From assembly GCA_025758065.1 (NCBI GenBank), contig CP107199.1, positions 2,515,501 to 2,579,500 on the forward strand: a stretch of 64,000 bases of DNA, written 5' to 3'. This DNA is from Lachnospiraceae bacterium. Its GTDB lineage: Bacteria; Bacillota; Clostridia; Lachnospirales; Lachnospiraceae. Below, in pieces: positions 16,781 through 25,182 of this stretch. The translations under genes were made by a program, and so were the position numbers. Within the stretch, counting starts at the first letter, position 1. Every line of letters starts with the position of its first letter. The notes below the pieces were generated by a model. The model was given only the letters and a program-made list of their open reading frames with translations. It was not told the origin of the DNA and made no database searches.

Positions 16781-18868
16781 TTACGCATTCTCTACAGCTA
16801 TGGAATATAAGCTGAGGATATCCAGAATGATGCTGATATTGCCATCACCCATAATGGTACAGCCGGTGATGCCGTGGTCTTTCAGGTTAAATTCACTGAG
16901 AAAAGCAGGAAGCGGCTTTACTACCACCTGCTGCTCGCCGATCAGATCATCTACAAACAGGCAGTAAGAACGGTCATTTGCTTCCACCCATAAAAGGATA
17001 CCGTCTTCCATCTGGGTAACCTCAGTTGGAAGGTGATAGAAGGAATGGAGACGGACGATAGGATAAAAATGGTCAACACGTTCTACCATTTCATTGCCAT
17101 ATTCATCTTTGATCACCTGATCTGCTTTTACCTTAAAGGACTGACGGATATTGGCGATAGGTATAGTAAAAATAGAATCACCTACCGTTACTTTCATTCC
17201 ATCTACAATAGCCAGAGTCAGCGGGATCTTCATGGAAATAGTAGTTCCTTCTCCGTAGGTACTGGATACAGAAACGATACCGCCTAAGGATTCTACATTT
17301 TTCTTCACAACATCCATTCCAACACCACGACCGGAATATTCAGTTACCGCTGTATTGGTGGAAAATCCGGGAAGCATGATCAGCCCCAGGATCTCCTTCT
17401 GGCTGTATTCAGAATCAGGCTTGGTCAGCATGTTCTTTGACCGGGCTTTTTCAAGAATCTTATGGGGATCCATGCCATATCCGTCATCTTTAACGGAGAT
17501 AACAACCTCACTGCTGGTATGGGAAGCGGAAAGAACGATCTCGCCCTGGGGATCCTTACCGGCAGCAATACGTTCCTGGGCTGTTTCTTCAATCCCATGA
17601 TCCATGCTGTTACGCACGATATGCATGATAGGATCCTGTATATTGTCTACGATCGTCTTATCTACCTCAGTATCTTCACCTACAATGGTCAGACGGACGT
17701 CTTTTCCCAGGCTTTGCTTCATATCACGCACAATACGGTTCATTTTCTGGAATACGCCGGAAATCGGGACCATGCGTAAAGACATGGCAATATCCTGCAG
17801 ATCATTGGTAAGTTTACGCAGCTGGCGTGCTGATTTCATAAAATTATCCCTGTTGTCCCTTGGCAGCAGGTTTAATTCAGGGGAAGATGTGACCATGGAT
17901 TCTGTGATAACGATCTCACCAACAATATCCATCAGGCTGTCCAGCTTCATCAGGTTGACACTGATCAGATTCTGCTTGACCGGGGTATGAGTAAGCTGCG
18001 GAGCCACTTTTTTTGCAGCTGTATCCGGGGATGAAGCTGTTGATGCAGGTGATTTGGAAGGGGAAACTTTTTTTGTTTCGACTGTCGGAGCCGGAGCTGC
18101 TTTTGGGTCATCTACAAGCTCGTAAGAACGGATATGGTTCTGTGTCTTTAAGATCCCTTCAGCTTTGGAAGCATCTTCCCTGGAGTTAAAGGCAAGGAAA
18201 AATCCATTTTCTGCAATCGTCTGGGAAGTATCCTGATCTGTTTCCATATCACTGGGGTAAAAACGGAAGTTTACATCACATTCCTTTACTGCGTTTACGA
18301 TCATGTAAGCACGCAGATTCTCCATTCCCACGCCTTCTTCCAGAAAAACATGGAAAAAGCAGGCTGCATCCTTATCATCAGGAAGAGAAGAAGGAGCAGC
18401 AGCACCAGAAGCTGCAGGTGCAGCCTGTGAAGCTTCCGGCTGTGCAGGTGCAGTACCACTGATCTTCTTCAAAAAAGAATTGATCTCATTGGAGAACGCA
18501 TCAATATCAGTAGAAAGAGGTACGCCCTGTTCTACCTTCTCAATCTCGCTCCTTAAGTAATCTTCTGAACGGAACATCAGGTTGAAAAGCTCTTTCTTAT
18601 GCTCAGGATCCAGAGTTTCTATCCCTTTATCACGGATATAAAAAAATACATCTTCAATATGATGGGCGATCGTGGAGATCGAATTAAATTCCATCATTGC
18701 AGAAGAGCCTTTGATCGTATGCATGATACGGAAGATCTCATTTACGTCATCGGCGGAAAAATCACCGTTTTTCTCATCAGCAACCAGCATTTCGTCTAAC
18801 TGGTCTAAAAGATTGTTTTCTTCATAAAGGTATGTATCCAGAATACTGCTGTCCATACCACTGCTCAT
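16781..18868 (-). CDS. cheA: Chemotaxis histidine kinase CheA
   Basis: 695 residues from the ATG at 18,868 (a GTG three codons upstream overlaps the ribosome site region AGGCGGTG). Domains in order: P1 Hpt with the phosphorylated His in IMHTIKGSSAMMEF (about residue 50); a P2-like region around 165-255 preceded by an Ala/Ser/Pro linker; P3 dimerisation (LMDIVGEIVI); P4 ATPase with N box HIVRNSMDHG and glycine boxes DDGYGMD and GRGVGMDVV; P5 CheW-like domain to the end. It phosphorylates CheY, not in this window, and CheB. First gene of the che operon, behind a perfect sigma-28 -10. Confidence 0.97.
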   Translation of the reverse strand: MSSGMDSSILDTYLYEENNLLDQLDEMLVADEKNGDFSADDVNEIFRIMHTIKGSSAMMEFNSISTIAHHIEDVFFYIRDKGIETLDPEHKKELFNLMFRSEDYLRSEIEKVEQGVPLSTDIDAFSNEINSFLKKISGTAPAQPEASQAAPAASGAAAPSSLPDDKDAACFFHVFLEEGVGMENLRAYMIVNAVKECDVNFRFYPSDMETDQDTSQTIAENGFFLAFNSREDASKAEGILKTQNHIRSYELVDDPKAAPAPTVETKKVSPSKSPASTASSPDTAAKKVAPQLTHTPVKQNLISVNLMKLDSLMDIVGEIVITESMVTSSPELNLLPRDNRDNFMKSARQLRKLTNDLQDIAMSLRMVPISGVFQKMNRIVRDMKQSLGKDVRLTIVGEDTEVDKTIVDNIQDPIMHIVRNSMDHGIEETAQERIAAGKDPQGEIVLSASHTSSEVVISVKDDGYGMDPHKILEKARSKNMLTKPDSEYSQKEILGLIMLPGFSTNTAVTEYSGRGVGMDVVKKNVESLGGIVSVSSTYGEGTTISMKIPLTLAIVDGMKVTVGDSIFTIPIANIRQSFKVKADQVIKDEYGNEMVERVDHFYPIVRLHSFYHLPTEVTQMEDGILLWVEANDRSYCLFVDDLIGEQQVVVKPLPAFLSEFNLKDHGITGCTIMGDGNISIILDILSLYSIAVENA

Positions 18869-18918
18869 ATTGTACACCGCCTTTTTTCATAATAATCAGA
18901 ATAGTATTTCTTTAAACC

Positions 18919-18945
18919 TTATCGGCGGTGGTTGAAAATGGATAA
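18919..18945 (-). promoter_or_regulatory. Sigma-28-type promoter for cheA
   Basis: Minus strand TTAT, 15 bases, perfect GCCGATAA, about 50 bases before the cheA ATG. Confidence 0.7.
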
Positions 18946-18983
18946 GGGAAATTCAAAAAAGAAACAGTGAATTGATAAAACAG

Positions 18984-19010
18984 TTATAAAAAAAAAGAAA
19001 ACGCCGATAA
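18984..19010 (+). promoter_or_regulatory. Sigma-28-type promoter for the glycerophosphotransferase-like gene
   Basis: TTAT, 15 bases, perfect GCCGATAA, 48 bases before the ATG at 19,059. It places this gene in the flagellar regulon, divergent from cheA. Confidence 0.7.
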
Positions 19011-19058
19011 AATTTTATGAAATGGGATATCTGATCATTTTTGGAGGAAACCGTAAAA

Positions 19059-21494
19059 ATGTCCATCAAAAGAAGAGAAAAAAGAAGACTTTTACAGACA
19101 GCAGCCCTTTTAATGCGAGCAAATGAAAGAGTGTACATGGGATTTGGCCAGAATACAGAAGAAGTGATGATCGATGCGCTTTCGCAATCTCAGGAAACAG
19201 CCCTTTGGTTGGGAACAGAGCTGGAAAATGTGGGAAAAGCAGATCTGGTCCCCCTTCTGGAAGTATATTGTGAAGATCTTTATGAGATGAGCCAGAACCT
19301 TCACAGTAAAAAACAGATGGCGAAGCTGTACAAAAAAATAAAGAAAGAATTGAAACTCTTATATGACCATATAGAGAACGAGATTGAAACAGACCGTCTC
19401 TGTTTTGTCTTTCTTCCATATAAAGTGTCTATGTGGGATTCTATGGAAACCGTCTGGAAAGCGGCAGATAAGGATCCGGATTGTGATGCTTATGTTGTAC
19501 CGATCCCCTATTTTGATAAAGACCAGGAAGGAAATCTTGCAGTAGAACACTACGAGGGAGATCAGTATCCACCAGATGTTCCTGTCACAGATTACCGCAC
19601 ATTCCGCCTGGAAGATAAAAAACCGGATGCGGTGTTTATCCACAATCCATATGACCAGAACAATATATTGACCAGTGTCCATCCTGATTTTTATAGCAGC
19701 AGATTGAAGAAATATGCAGATCAGCTGGTATATCTTCCTTATTATACCACAGCAAGCACAGATAATGTGGAGTCTGTGAAATGTCAGGAGAGAAGCGCCG
19801 GTTTTGTGACTTTATCGGGGCCTGTTAATGCAGACTGTATTGTTACGGCAACAGAGCAGGAGAGGGAGCTTTTTATCAATATCCTGTGTTCCTGGATTAA
19901 AGGAGTTCAGGCAGAACAATGGGAAGAGAAGGTACAAAACTTTGGATCACCAAAGATTGAACGTGTTCGTGATACGAAAAGACAAGATGGATCTCTTCCG
20001 GAAAAATGGCAGGAATGTCTTTACAGTCCTGACGGATCCAGGAAAAAGACAGTATTTTACGGTCTTTCCATTGAGGCACTTTTAAACCAGCCGGATATGA
20101 TGAAAAAAATAGAAGAAGTCTTACTTTATTTTAAAACAAGAAAAGACCTTGCTTTGTGGCTGCGTCCTCACCCACTGTATGAACAGACACTGAAGGTGAT
20201 GCGGCCCCAGCTTTTACAGAAATATAGAGAACTTCTGGCTTCTTATGAAGAAGAAGGCTGGGGAATCCTGGACAACGGATACGATCTTGATCTTGCCATT
20301 GCTTCCTGCGACTGCTATTACGGGGATTACAGCTCTGTAGCCCAGTTGTTCTGGGAAACAGGAAAACCGGTTTTATATCAGGATTCCCGGGTAAGAGAAA
20401 AGGAATGTAAGATACCATGCTGGCCGGGAGCTTTTTGGGAAGATGAAAAAGAAGTGTGGTTTGTTCACGGAAAAGTAAACCTGCTGTTTCATTATGATAA
20501 ACAAATGGACAGACTTTCCTGCATAGGAAAGATTCCGGGAGAATTGGCATTTAAGGGAGACCTGTTCCGTTCTGTTGTACGGGTAGAAGACAGACTGTAT
20601 CTTGTCCCATATTTTGCCAGAAACCTGGCCATTTACCATATAGATAAGGATCAGTTTGAGTCCGTACAGATCCGTGATGCAGAGCATTTTATAGAACAGC
20701 CGTTATTCCTGAAAGGCTTTCAGAGAGGTAATGTACTATATTGTATGCCTGCATGGTACAACAGCATCCTTTGCATCGATCTTACTTCCGGGCATGTGAC
20801 CTATACAATGGTGGACAAGAATAAAGTACGTGGTATTCCGGGGGTATTTGGCGGGGCTGTTTCTATAGGCAGAAACATTTTATGTCCGCAGACTTATAAA
20901 AAACGATGGCTGATCCTGAACACGGATACAGGAAAAGTATCCTGGTGCAGTTTTGCAGATCCGGAAAGGGAAATCACTTCGGTTACAGTTTGTGGTGATA
21001 CTCTGGTATTTTTCGATGCCAGAACAGGATGCATCCTGAAAGAAACCAGAGAAGAGGGAAAAATAGAAGAGCTTTTATATATTGACAGCAACGAAATACA
21101 GCTATATGCAGTATCCGAAAATGAAGTGATCGCAGATGATCTGGGATCAGGAACCTATTTAAAGTTTTGTCTGGATGGAACAGTGGTTTGGAGAAAGGAA
21201 CGGAAAGAAGAAAAGACCGTATTAGGCAGCAGATTTAGGAAAGTTACAGAAGGAGAAAAAAACTGTGATATCCGTTTTACAGAGCAGGAATATCAGGAAT
21301 GGAATTCTCCGTCAGCAGCAATTTATAAGGATATCCTTCCCACAGATCTGTATTATGTAGAGGAGGAAAATGAAGTCCTCACGCTGGACAAATGGCTTTC
21401 TCTCTGTGACCGGATCCAGATGCCAGTACCAGATGATAGACACAGCGGAGAAATGATCAAGGACTATGTAAAAAGCAAGCTTGCAAATGGATGA
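19059..21494 (+). CDS. CDP-glycerol glycerophosphotransferase-like protein with beta-propeller-like tail
   Basis: 811 residues. The N-terminal part (about 100-480) resembles the GT-B-like phosphotransferases that use CDP-glycerol or related CDP-alcohols: FLPYKVSMWDSMETVW, ALWLRPHPLYEQTLKVMRP, and LDLAIASCDCYYGDYSSVAQ LF, the nucleotide-site pattern SDxxYGDYSS. The C-terminal 330 residues form a series of beta-rich repeats (YLVPYFARNLAIYHID, MPAWYNSILCIDL) suggestive of a propeller. GGAGG precedes the ATG. A sigma-28-type promoter and flagellar neighbours suggest it transfers a phospho-alcohol to flagellin or a flagellar glycan, as related genes do in Clostridioides flagellin-modification loci. 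Donor and acceptor are unproven. Confidence 0.65.
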   Translation: MSIKRREKRRLLQTAALLMRANERVYMGFGQNTEEVMIDALSQSQETALWLGTELENVGKADLVPLLEVYCEDLYEMSQNLHSKKQMAKLYKKIKKELKLLYDHIENEIETDRLCFVFLPYKVSMWDSMETVWKAADKDPDCDAYVVPIPYFDKDQEGNLAVEHYEGDQYPPDVPVTDYRTFRLEDKKPDAVFIHNPYDQNNILTSVHPDFYSSRLKKYADQLVYLPYYTTASTDNVESVKCQERSAGFVTLSGPVNADCIVTATEQERELFINILCSWIKGVQAEQWEEKVQNFGSPKIERVRDTKRQDGSLPEKWQECLYSPDGSRKKTVFYGLSIEALLNQPDMMKKIEEVLLYFKTRKDLALWLRPHPLYEQTLKVMRPQLLQKYRELLASYEEEGWGILDNGYDLDLAIASCDCYYGDYSSVAQLFWETGKPVLYQDSRVREKECKIPCWPGAFWEDEKEVWFVHGKVNLLFHYDKQMDRLSCIGKIPGELAFKGDLFRSVVRVEDRLYLVPYFARNLAIYHIDKDQFESVQIRDAEHFIEQPLFLKGFQRGNVLYCMPAWYNSILCIDLTSGHVTYTMVDKNKVRGIPGVFGGAVSIGRNILCPQTYKKRWLILNTDTGKVSWCSFADPEREITSVTVCGDTLVFFDARTGCILKETREEGKIEELLYIDSNEIQLYAVSENEVIADDLGSGTYLKFCLDGTVVWRKERKEEKTVLGSRFRKVTEGEKNCDIRFTEQEYQEWNSPSAAIYKDILPTDLYYVEEENEVLTLDKWLSLCDRIQMPVPDDRHSGEMIKDYVKSKLANG

Positions 21495-22317
21495 AAAGAG
21501 AAAAATTATGCAAAGTTATTTTGAAAGTGCATTGCCTTATCTTAAGGTTTTTTATCAGCCGATCTACAATTTAAATGAAAAGAAACTGAATGTTGCAGAA
21601 GCACTTTTACGATATGATGATGGCCACCATCAGAATATTGAACAGGTGATCCGCAAAGCAGAGGAAATGGGCTATGTCAGCTGTTTTGATCTGTGGGTTT
21701 TAAATAAAGTGTTAGAACAGCTGCCAGAGCTGAAAAAAAGAAACATTGAAAGAATAAATGTAAATCTGTCCCCGGTCACATGCTCCAGCGTGGAATCAGA
21801 AAAGAAAATCTTTGCCATGCTAGATCAATGTACATCAGATATATCTGTTATATGTTTTGAAATCACAGAAAGTAATCAAATACAGAATATGCAGCAAGTC
21901 ATTGAGCTGGCAGAAAAACTGATGAAAAGAGGATGCCACATAGCTATTGATGATTTTGGAAAAGAAGAGTCAAATCTCCTGCGGCTTATGCAGATGCCGT
22001 TTTCTGTGTTGAAAATAGACAAGGCAGTTACATGGACTATAGATACAACAAGTTTTTCAAAAGACCTTATTTCGGAGATCATATATTTTTTTCACAAATA
22101 TGGGATTCAGATCACGGCTGAGGGGATAGAAAACCAGCTCCAGGCGAAAGAACTTTCGGATATGGGCTGTGATTTCCTTCAGGGTTATCTGATCTCGAAG
22201 CCAGTATCGTTTGAAGATTTTTGTGCATTTATAGATGCTCATAATAAAAAAGAGTCTGCAGGATGGAAAGAAACACTGGAAGAAACAGGAAAAAAGAACC
22301 ATAGAAAAGAAAAATGA
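21487..22317 (+). CDS. EAL-domain cyclic-di-GMP phosphodiesterase
   Basis: 276 residues, essentially one EAL domain with no sensor. The signature is AEALLRY; the other catalytic and metal-binding motifs are present: INVNLSPV, CFEITES, AIDDFGKEESN, VLKIDK, AEGIENQ and the terminal QGYLISKP. It is therefore probably active in degrading c-di-GMP, which favours motility. Its start overlaps the end of the preceding gene by eight bases (ATGGATGA), implying coupled translation. A TTG two codons earlier and an ATG at 21,508 are alternative starts. The tail is lysine- and glutamate-rich. Confidence 0.9.
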   Translation: MDEKRKIMQSYFESALPYLKVFYQPIYNLNEKKLNVAEALLRYDDGHHQNIEQVIRKAEEMGYVSCFDLWVLNKVLEQLPELKKRNIERINVNLSPVTCSSVESEKKIFAMLDQCTSDISVICFEITESNQIQNMQQVIELAEKLMKRGCHIAIDDFGKEESNLLRLMQMPFSVLKIDKAVTWTIDTTSFSKDLISEIIYFFHKYGIQITAEGIENQLQAKELSDMGCDFLQGYLISKPVSFEDFCAFIDAHNKKESAGWKETLEETGKKNHRKEK

Positions 22318-22332
22318 AAAACCAAATATCCC

Positions 22333-22359
22333 TTATGATTTTTCGCTACTTGCCGAATA
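22333..22359 (+). promoter_or_regulatory. Sigma-28-type promoter for the chemoreceptor
   Basis: TTAT, 15 bases, GCCGAATA, 64 bases upstream of the ATG. Confidence 0.5.
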
Positions 22360-22422
22360 ATAAAAGTAGGGATTAAATTCCACAATATTCCACGAAAGAA
22401 ATAACAAAGAGAGGGAAGGAAC

Positions 22423-24201
22423 ATGAAGAACCGTAATATGAAGCAAAAAATCACGATTGCTTTTGGAGCAGTAGTCATCTGTTTTTTTGTAACAGTTGGC
22501 GCGCTGTTTTATGGAATGATCAACATCAGCACACAGTATAACCAGTTCTATAAAAATAACCACGAAGCGATCGTACGTGTAGACAAGGTAAAAATCTATA
22601 TGCTGGCAACAATCCAGAATCTGACGCAGGCTATGATTGATGATGACCCCACCGCCACAAAAACATATCTTTCAAACGTTGATTCGTATAGAGACGGCCT
22701 TGCGGAGAACGCAGGCTGGTTCATGGAGCGTTATAATGGAGATATGACACTGGTAAACCAGTTTCATACACAGCTTCAGGTAACTTCTGAGGTCACAAAC
22801 AAGGTCTTAGAGTATCTGTCCACTGGTTCTGACCGTGCGAAAGAGCAGGCAAGGCTCACGTTTATCAATGAGTTTGACCCGGAAGTGTCCAAGCTGGAAG
22901 GAATTCTGGATCAGTTTAGCGATCAGGTGACAGACCTTGTTGGTAATGATTACAATTCTTCCATGAAGACCAGAACCATCCTGTTTATTGTAGGGATCAT
23001 AATTGTTATCGTTGCACTGATCCTTACCGTTATTATGGCAACGATCCTGATACGTTCCGTAGTAGAGCCGGTAAAACAGTTGCAGGAAGCTATGGAAAAA
23101 ATGAGACGCGGTAATATGGATATTGATATCGAGTACAAGGCAGAAGATGAGCTTGGAAAGCTTTCCGATGATTTGCGGTCTGTAGCAGCGTTCCTGAACG
23201 CGGTAGTGGCAGATGAGACAAATATCCTTACAGAGATGAGCCGCGGAAACTTTAATGTTTATTCTTCTATGTCAAAGGATTATGTAGGAAGCTTTGTTGC
23301 GATCTATAACTCTATGGTTCTTCTGAGAGATAATTTAAGCAGTACGCTTTCGAGTGTTACCCAGTCAGCTGATCAGGTGGCAGCAGGCTCCGATCAGGTA
23401 TCCTCCGGAGCACAGGCATTATCCCAGGGTGCTACCGAGCAGGCTTCTTCCGTGGAAGAACTGGCAGCTACCATTAATGAGATTTCCAATAATGTTGAAA
23501 AAAATGCTGAAAATGCAAAGGCAGCCAGCGACATGGCTGATAATGTAAGAGAACAGGCAGGAGAAAGCAGACAGCGTATGCAGGAGATGCTTTCTGCCAT
23601 GACGGACATCAGCAACAGCTCCAGTGAGATTGGAAAGATCATCAAGACGATTGAGGATATTGCATTCCAGACTAATATTCTTGCTTTGAACGCAGCCGTA
23701 GAAGCAGCCCGTGCAGGAGCAGCAGGAAAAGGATTTGCAGTAGTAGCAGACGAGGTTCGTAATCTTGCAGGAAAATCAGCAGAAGCTTCAAAGAATACTT
23801 CTGCTCTCATTGAAGGTTCTCTTCACGCAGTTGACCGTGGTACAAAGATTGCAAATGACACGGCTAAGGCATTGCAGCAGCTGACCGAAGGCGTTCAGGG
23901 AGTAGCACAGACCATTGAGGAGATCTCTTCTGCCAGCGAGTCACAGGCAGTTTCTGTAAAGCAAGTAAATGAGGGCATCAGCCAGATCTCCAGCGTTGTA
24001 CAAAGCAATTCTGCAACGGCAGAAGAAAGTGCTGCAGCCAGTGAGGAGCTTTCCAGCCAGGCACAGCTCTTAAAGGATTTGGTAAGTAAATTCACATTAA
24101 AGGATGGTTCTGCGGATCCAGCACCACAGCCGGCCAGGAAAAGTGTGGATGTATCTGAACCGTCATCTATGATTTCTTACGGAGATAATGACAAATACTA
24201 A
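22423..24201 (+). CDS. Methyl-accepting chemotaxis protein
   Basis: 592 residues. First membrane segment at about 12-32 (FGAVVICFFVTVGALFYG), an extracytoplasmic four-helix-bundle-like sensor of about 150 residues with the LTQAMIDDDPTATKTYLSNV helix, second membrane segment at about 184-209, HAMP, and a cytoplasmic signalling domain with the tip motif EDIAFQTNILALNAAVEAAR and GFAVVADEVRNLA. It feeds the CheA/CheW complex encoded nearby. The ligand is unknown. GAGGGAAGGAAC precedes the ATG. A terminator-like hairpin follows. Confidence 0.96.
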   Translation: MKNRNMKQKITIAFGAVVICFFVTVGALFYGMINISTQYNQFYKNNHEAIVRVDKVKIYMLATIQNLTQAMIDDDPTATKTYLSNVDSYRDGLAENAGWFMERYNGDMTLVNQFHTQLQVTSEVTNKVLEYLSTGSDRAKEQARLTFINEFDPEVSKLEGILDQFSDQVTDLVGNDYNSSMKTRTILFIVGIIIVIVALILTVIMATILIRSVVEPVKQLQEAMEKMRRGNMDIDIEYKAEDELGKLSDDLRSVAAFLNAVVADETNILTEMSRGNFNVYSSMSKDYVGSFVAIYNSMVLLRDNLSSTLSSVTQSADQVAAGSDQVSSGAQALSQGATEQASSVEELAATINEISNNVEKNAENAKAASDMADNVREQAGESRQRMQEMLSAMTDISNSSSEIGKIIKTIEDIAFQTNILALNAAVEAARAGAAGKGFAVVADEVRNLAGKSAEASKNTSALIEGSLHAVDRGTKIANDTAKALQQLTEGVQGVAQTIEEISSASESQAVSVKQVNEGISQISSVVQSNSATAEESAAASEELSSQAQLLKDLVSKFTLKDGSADPAPQPARKSVDVSEPSSMISYGDNDKY

Positions 24202-24235
24202 GGCTTTGGTTTAAAAAGAATAGATAGTGTGTATG

Positions 24236-24269
24236 AGCCCACAGCAGATTTTATTTTCTGTTGTGGGCT
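24236..24269 (+). terminator. Terminator-like hairpin after chemoreceptor
   Basis: AGCCCACA pairs with TGTGGGCT around an A/T loop. The following T-tract is poor (TGATTAAAG). Confidence 0.6.
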
Positions 24270-24297
24270 TGATTAAAGTTGGAAAGGAAACTGAAAA

Positions 24298-25182
24298 ATG
24301 GCAGAGCCAAGAAAATTATCACCGGAAGAATTCAGGACAATGCAGTTGTTAGAATTAGATTTACTAATTGAGTTCGATCGTGTTTGTAGAAAGCATGGTA
24401 TTAAATATTGCATTACTTGCGGAACATTACTAGGTGCTGTTAGGCACAAAGGTTATATTCCATGGGATGACGATTCAGATATTGCAATGCTTCGGGAAGA
24501 GTATGAGAAATTCAGGGCAGTTGCGGATGAAATGGATGCTTCTGTTTGCTACTTTCAAGATCACTATAATGATCCAGAATATCTTTGGCAATATGGAAAA
24601 TTGCGTAGGACCGGAACTTCATTTGTCCGAGCAGGACAGGAACACATGAAAGGAAAAAACGGCGTCTGTGTAGACATTTTTGCTCTTGATGATTGCCCCA
24701 AAAGTGTGCTCGGAATGGAACTACAAGATTTATGGTGCTTCTTTTTAAGGAAAATATTGTATTCTCGTGTAGGAAAAGTTAATGAGACAGGCATGAAAAA
24801 AGCAATTTATAGCTTTCTCTCGGTGATTCCGGTCAAGTGGATATATGGAAGAGTTGAAAAGATGGCGAGCAGAAGCAATAATAGTACACCAAACAGAGTG
24901 AGAACCTTGTTGTTTCCGACATTTGGGAAACTCTATATGAAAAATGCACATCCAGCAAAAATACGATATGGAATGCCAAAGAGTTGGTTTTTGGATAGAG
25001 CGGAGTATGATTTTGAGGGACATAAATTTTACGGAACAAAGAACTATGATGCTTTTTTGAAATATGTCTATAATGATTATATGACATTGCCACCAAAGGA
25101 AAAGAGAACCTCCCATGCTTCTGTATCTAGCTTTAACTTTAATGTTCAAAGTAAAAGCGTTGATAGGGAGAAGGTAAAATGA
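24298..25182 (+). CDS. licD: LicD-family phosphocholine (nucleotidyl) transferase
   Basis: 294 residues. The family core is clear: QLLELDLLIEFDRVCRKHGI, ITCGTLLGAVRHKGYIPWDD and DDSDIAMLREEY, followed by RTGTSFVRAG and CVDIFALDDCP. LicD proteins move phosphocholine or a related phosphoryl group from a CDP-linked donor to a surface glycan. It starts a three-gene, A/T-rich cassette overlapping the next gene by four bases (ATGA). It lies just after flagellar and chemotaxis genes, and three proteins with choline-binding repeats occur in the window. Whether the acceptor is the flagellar glycan or a teichoic acid cannot be told from sequence. Base composition suggests acquisition by transfer. Confidence 0.88.
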   Translation: MAEPRKLSPEEFRTMQLLELDLLIEFDRVCRKHGIKYCITCGTLLGAVRHKGYIPWDDDSDIAMLREEYEKFRAVADEMDASVCYFQDHYNDPEYLWQYGKLRRTGTSFVRAGQEHMKGKNGVCVDIFALDDCPKSVLGMELQDLWCFFLRKILYSRVGKVNETGMKKAIYSFLSVIPVKWIYGRVEKMASRSNNSTPNRVRTLLFPTFGKLYMKNAHPAKIRYGMPKSWFLDRAEYDFEGHKFYGTKNYDAFLKYVYNDYMTLPPKEKRTSHASVSSFNFNVQSKSVDREKVK

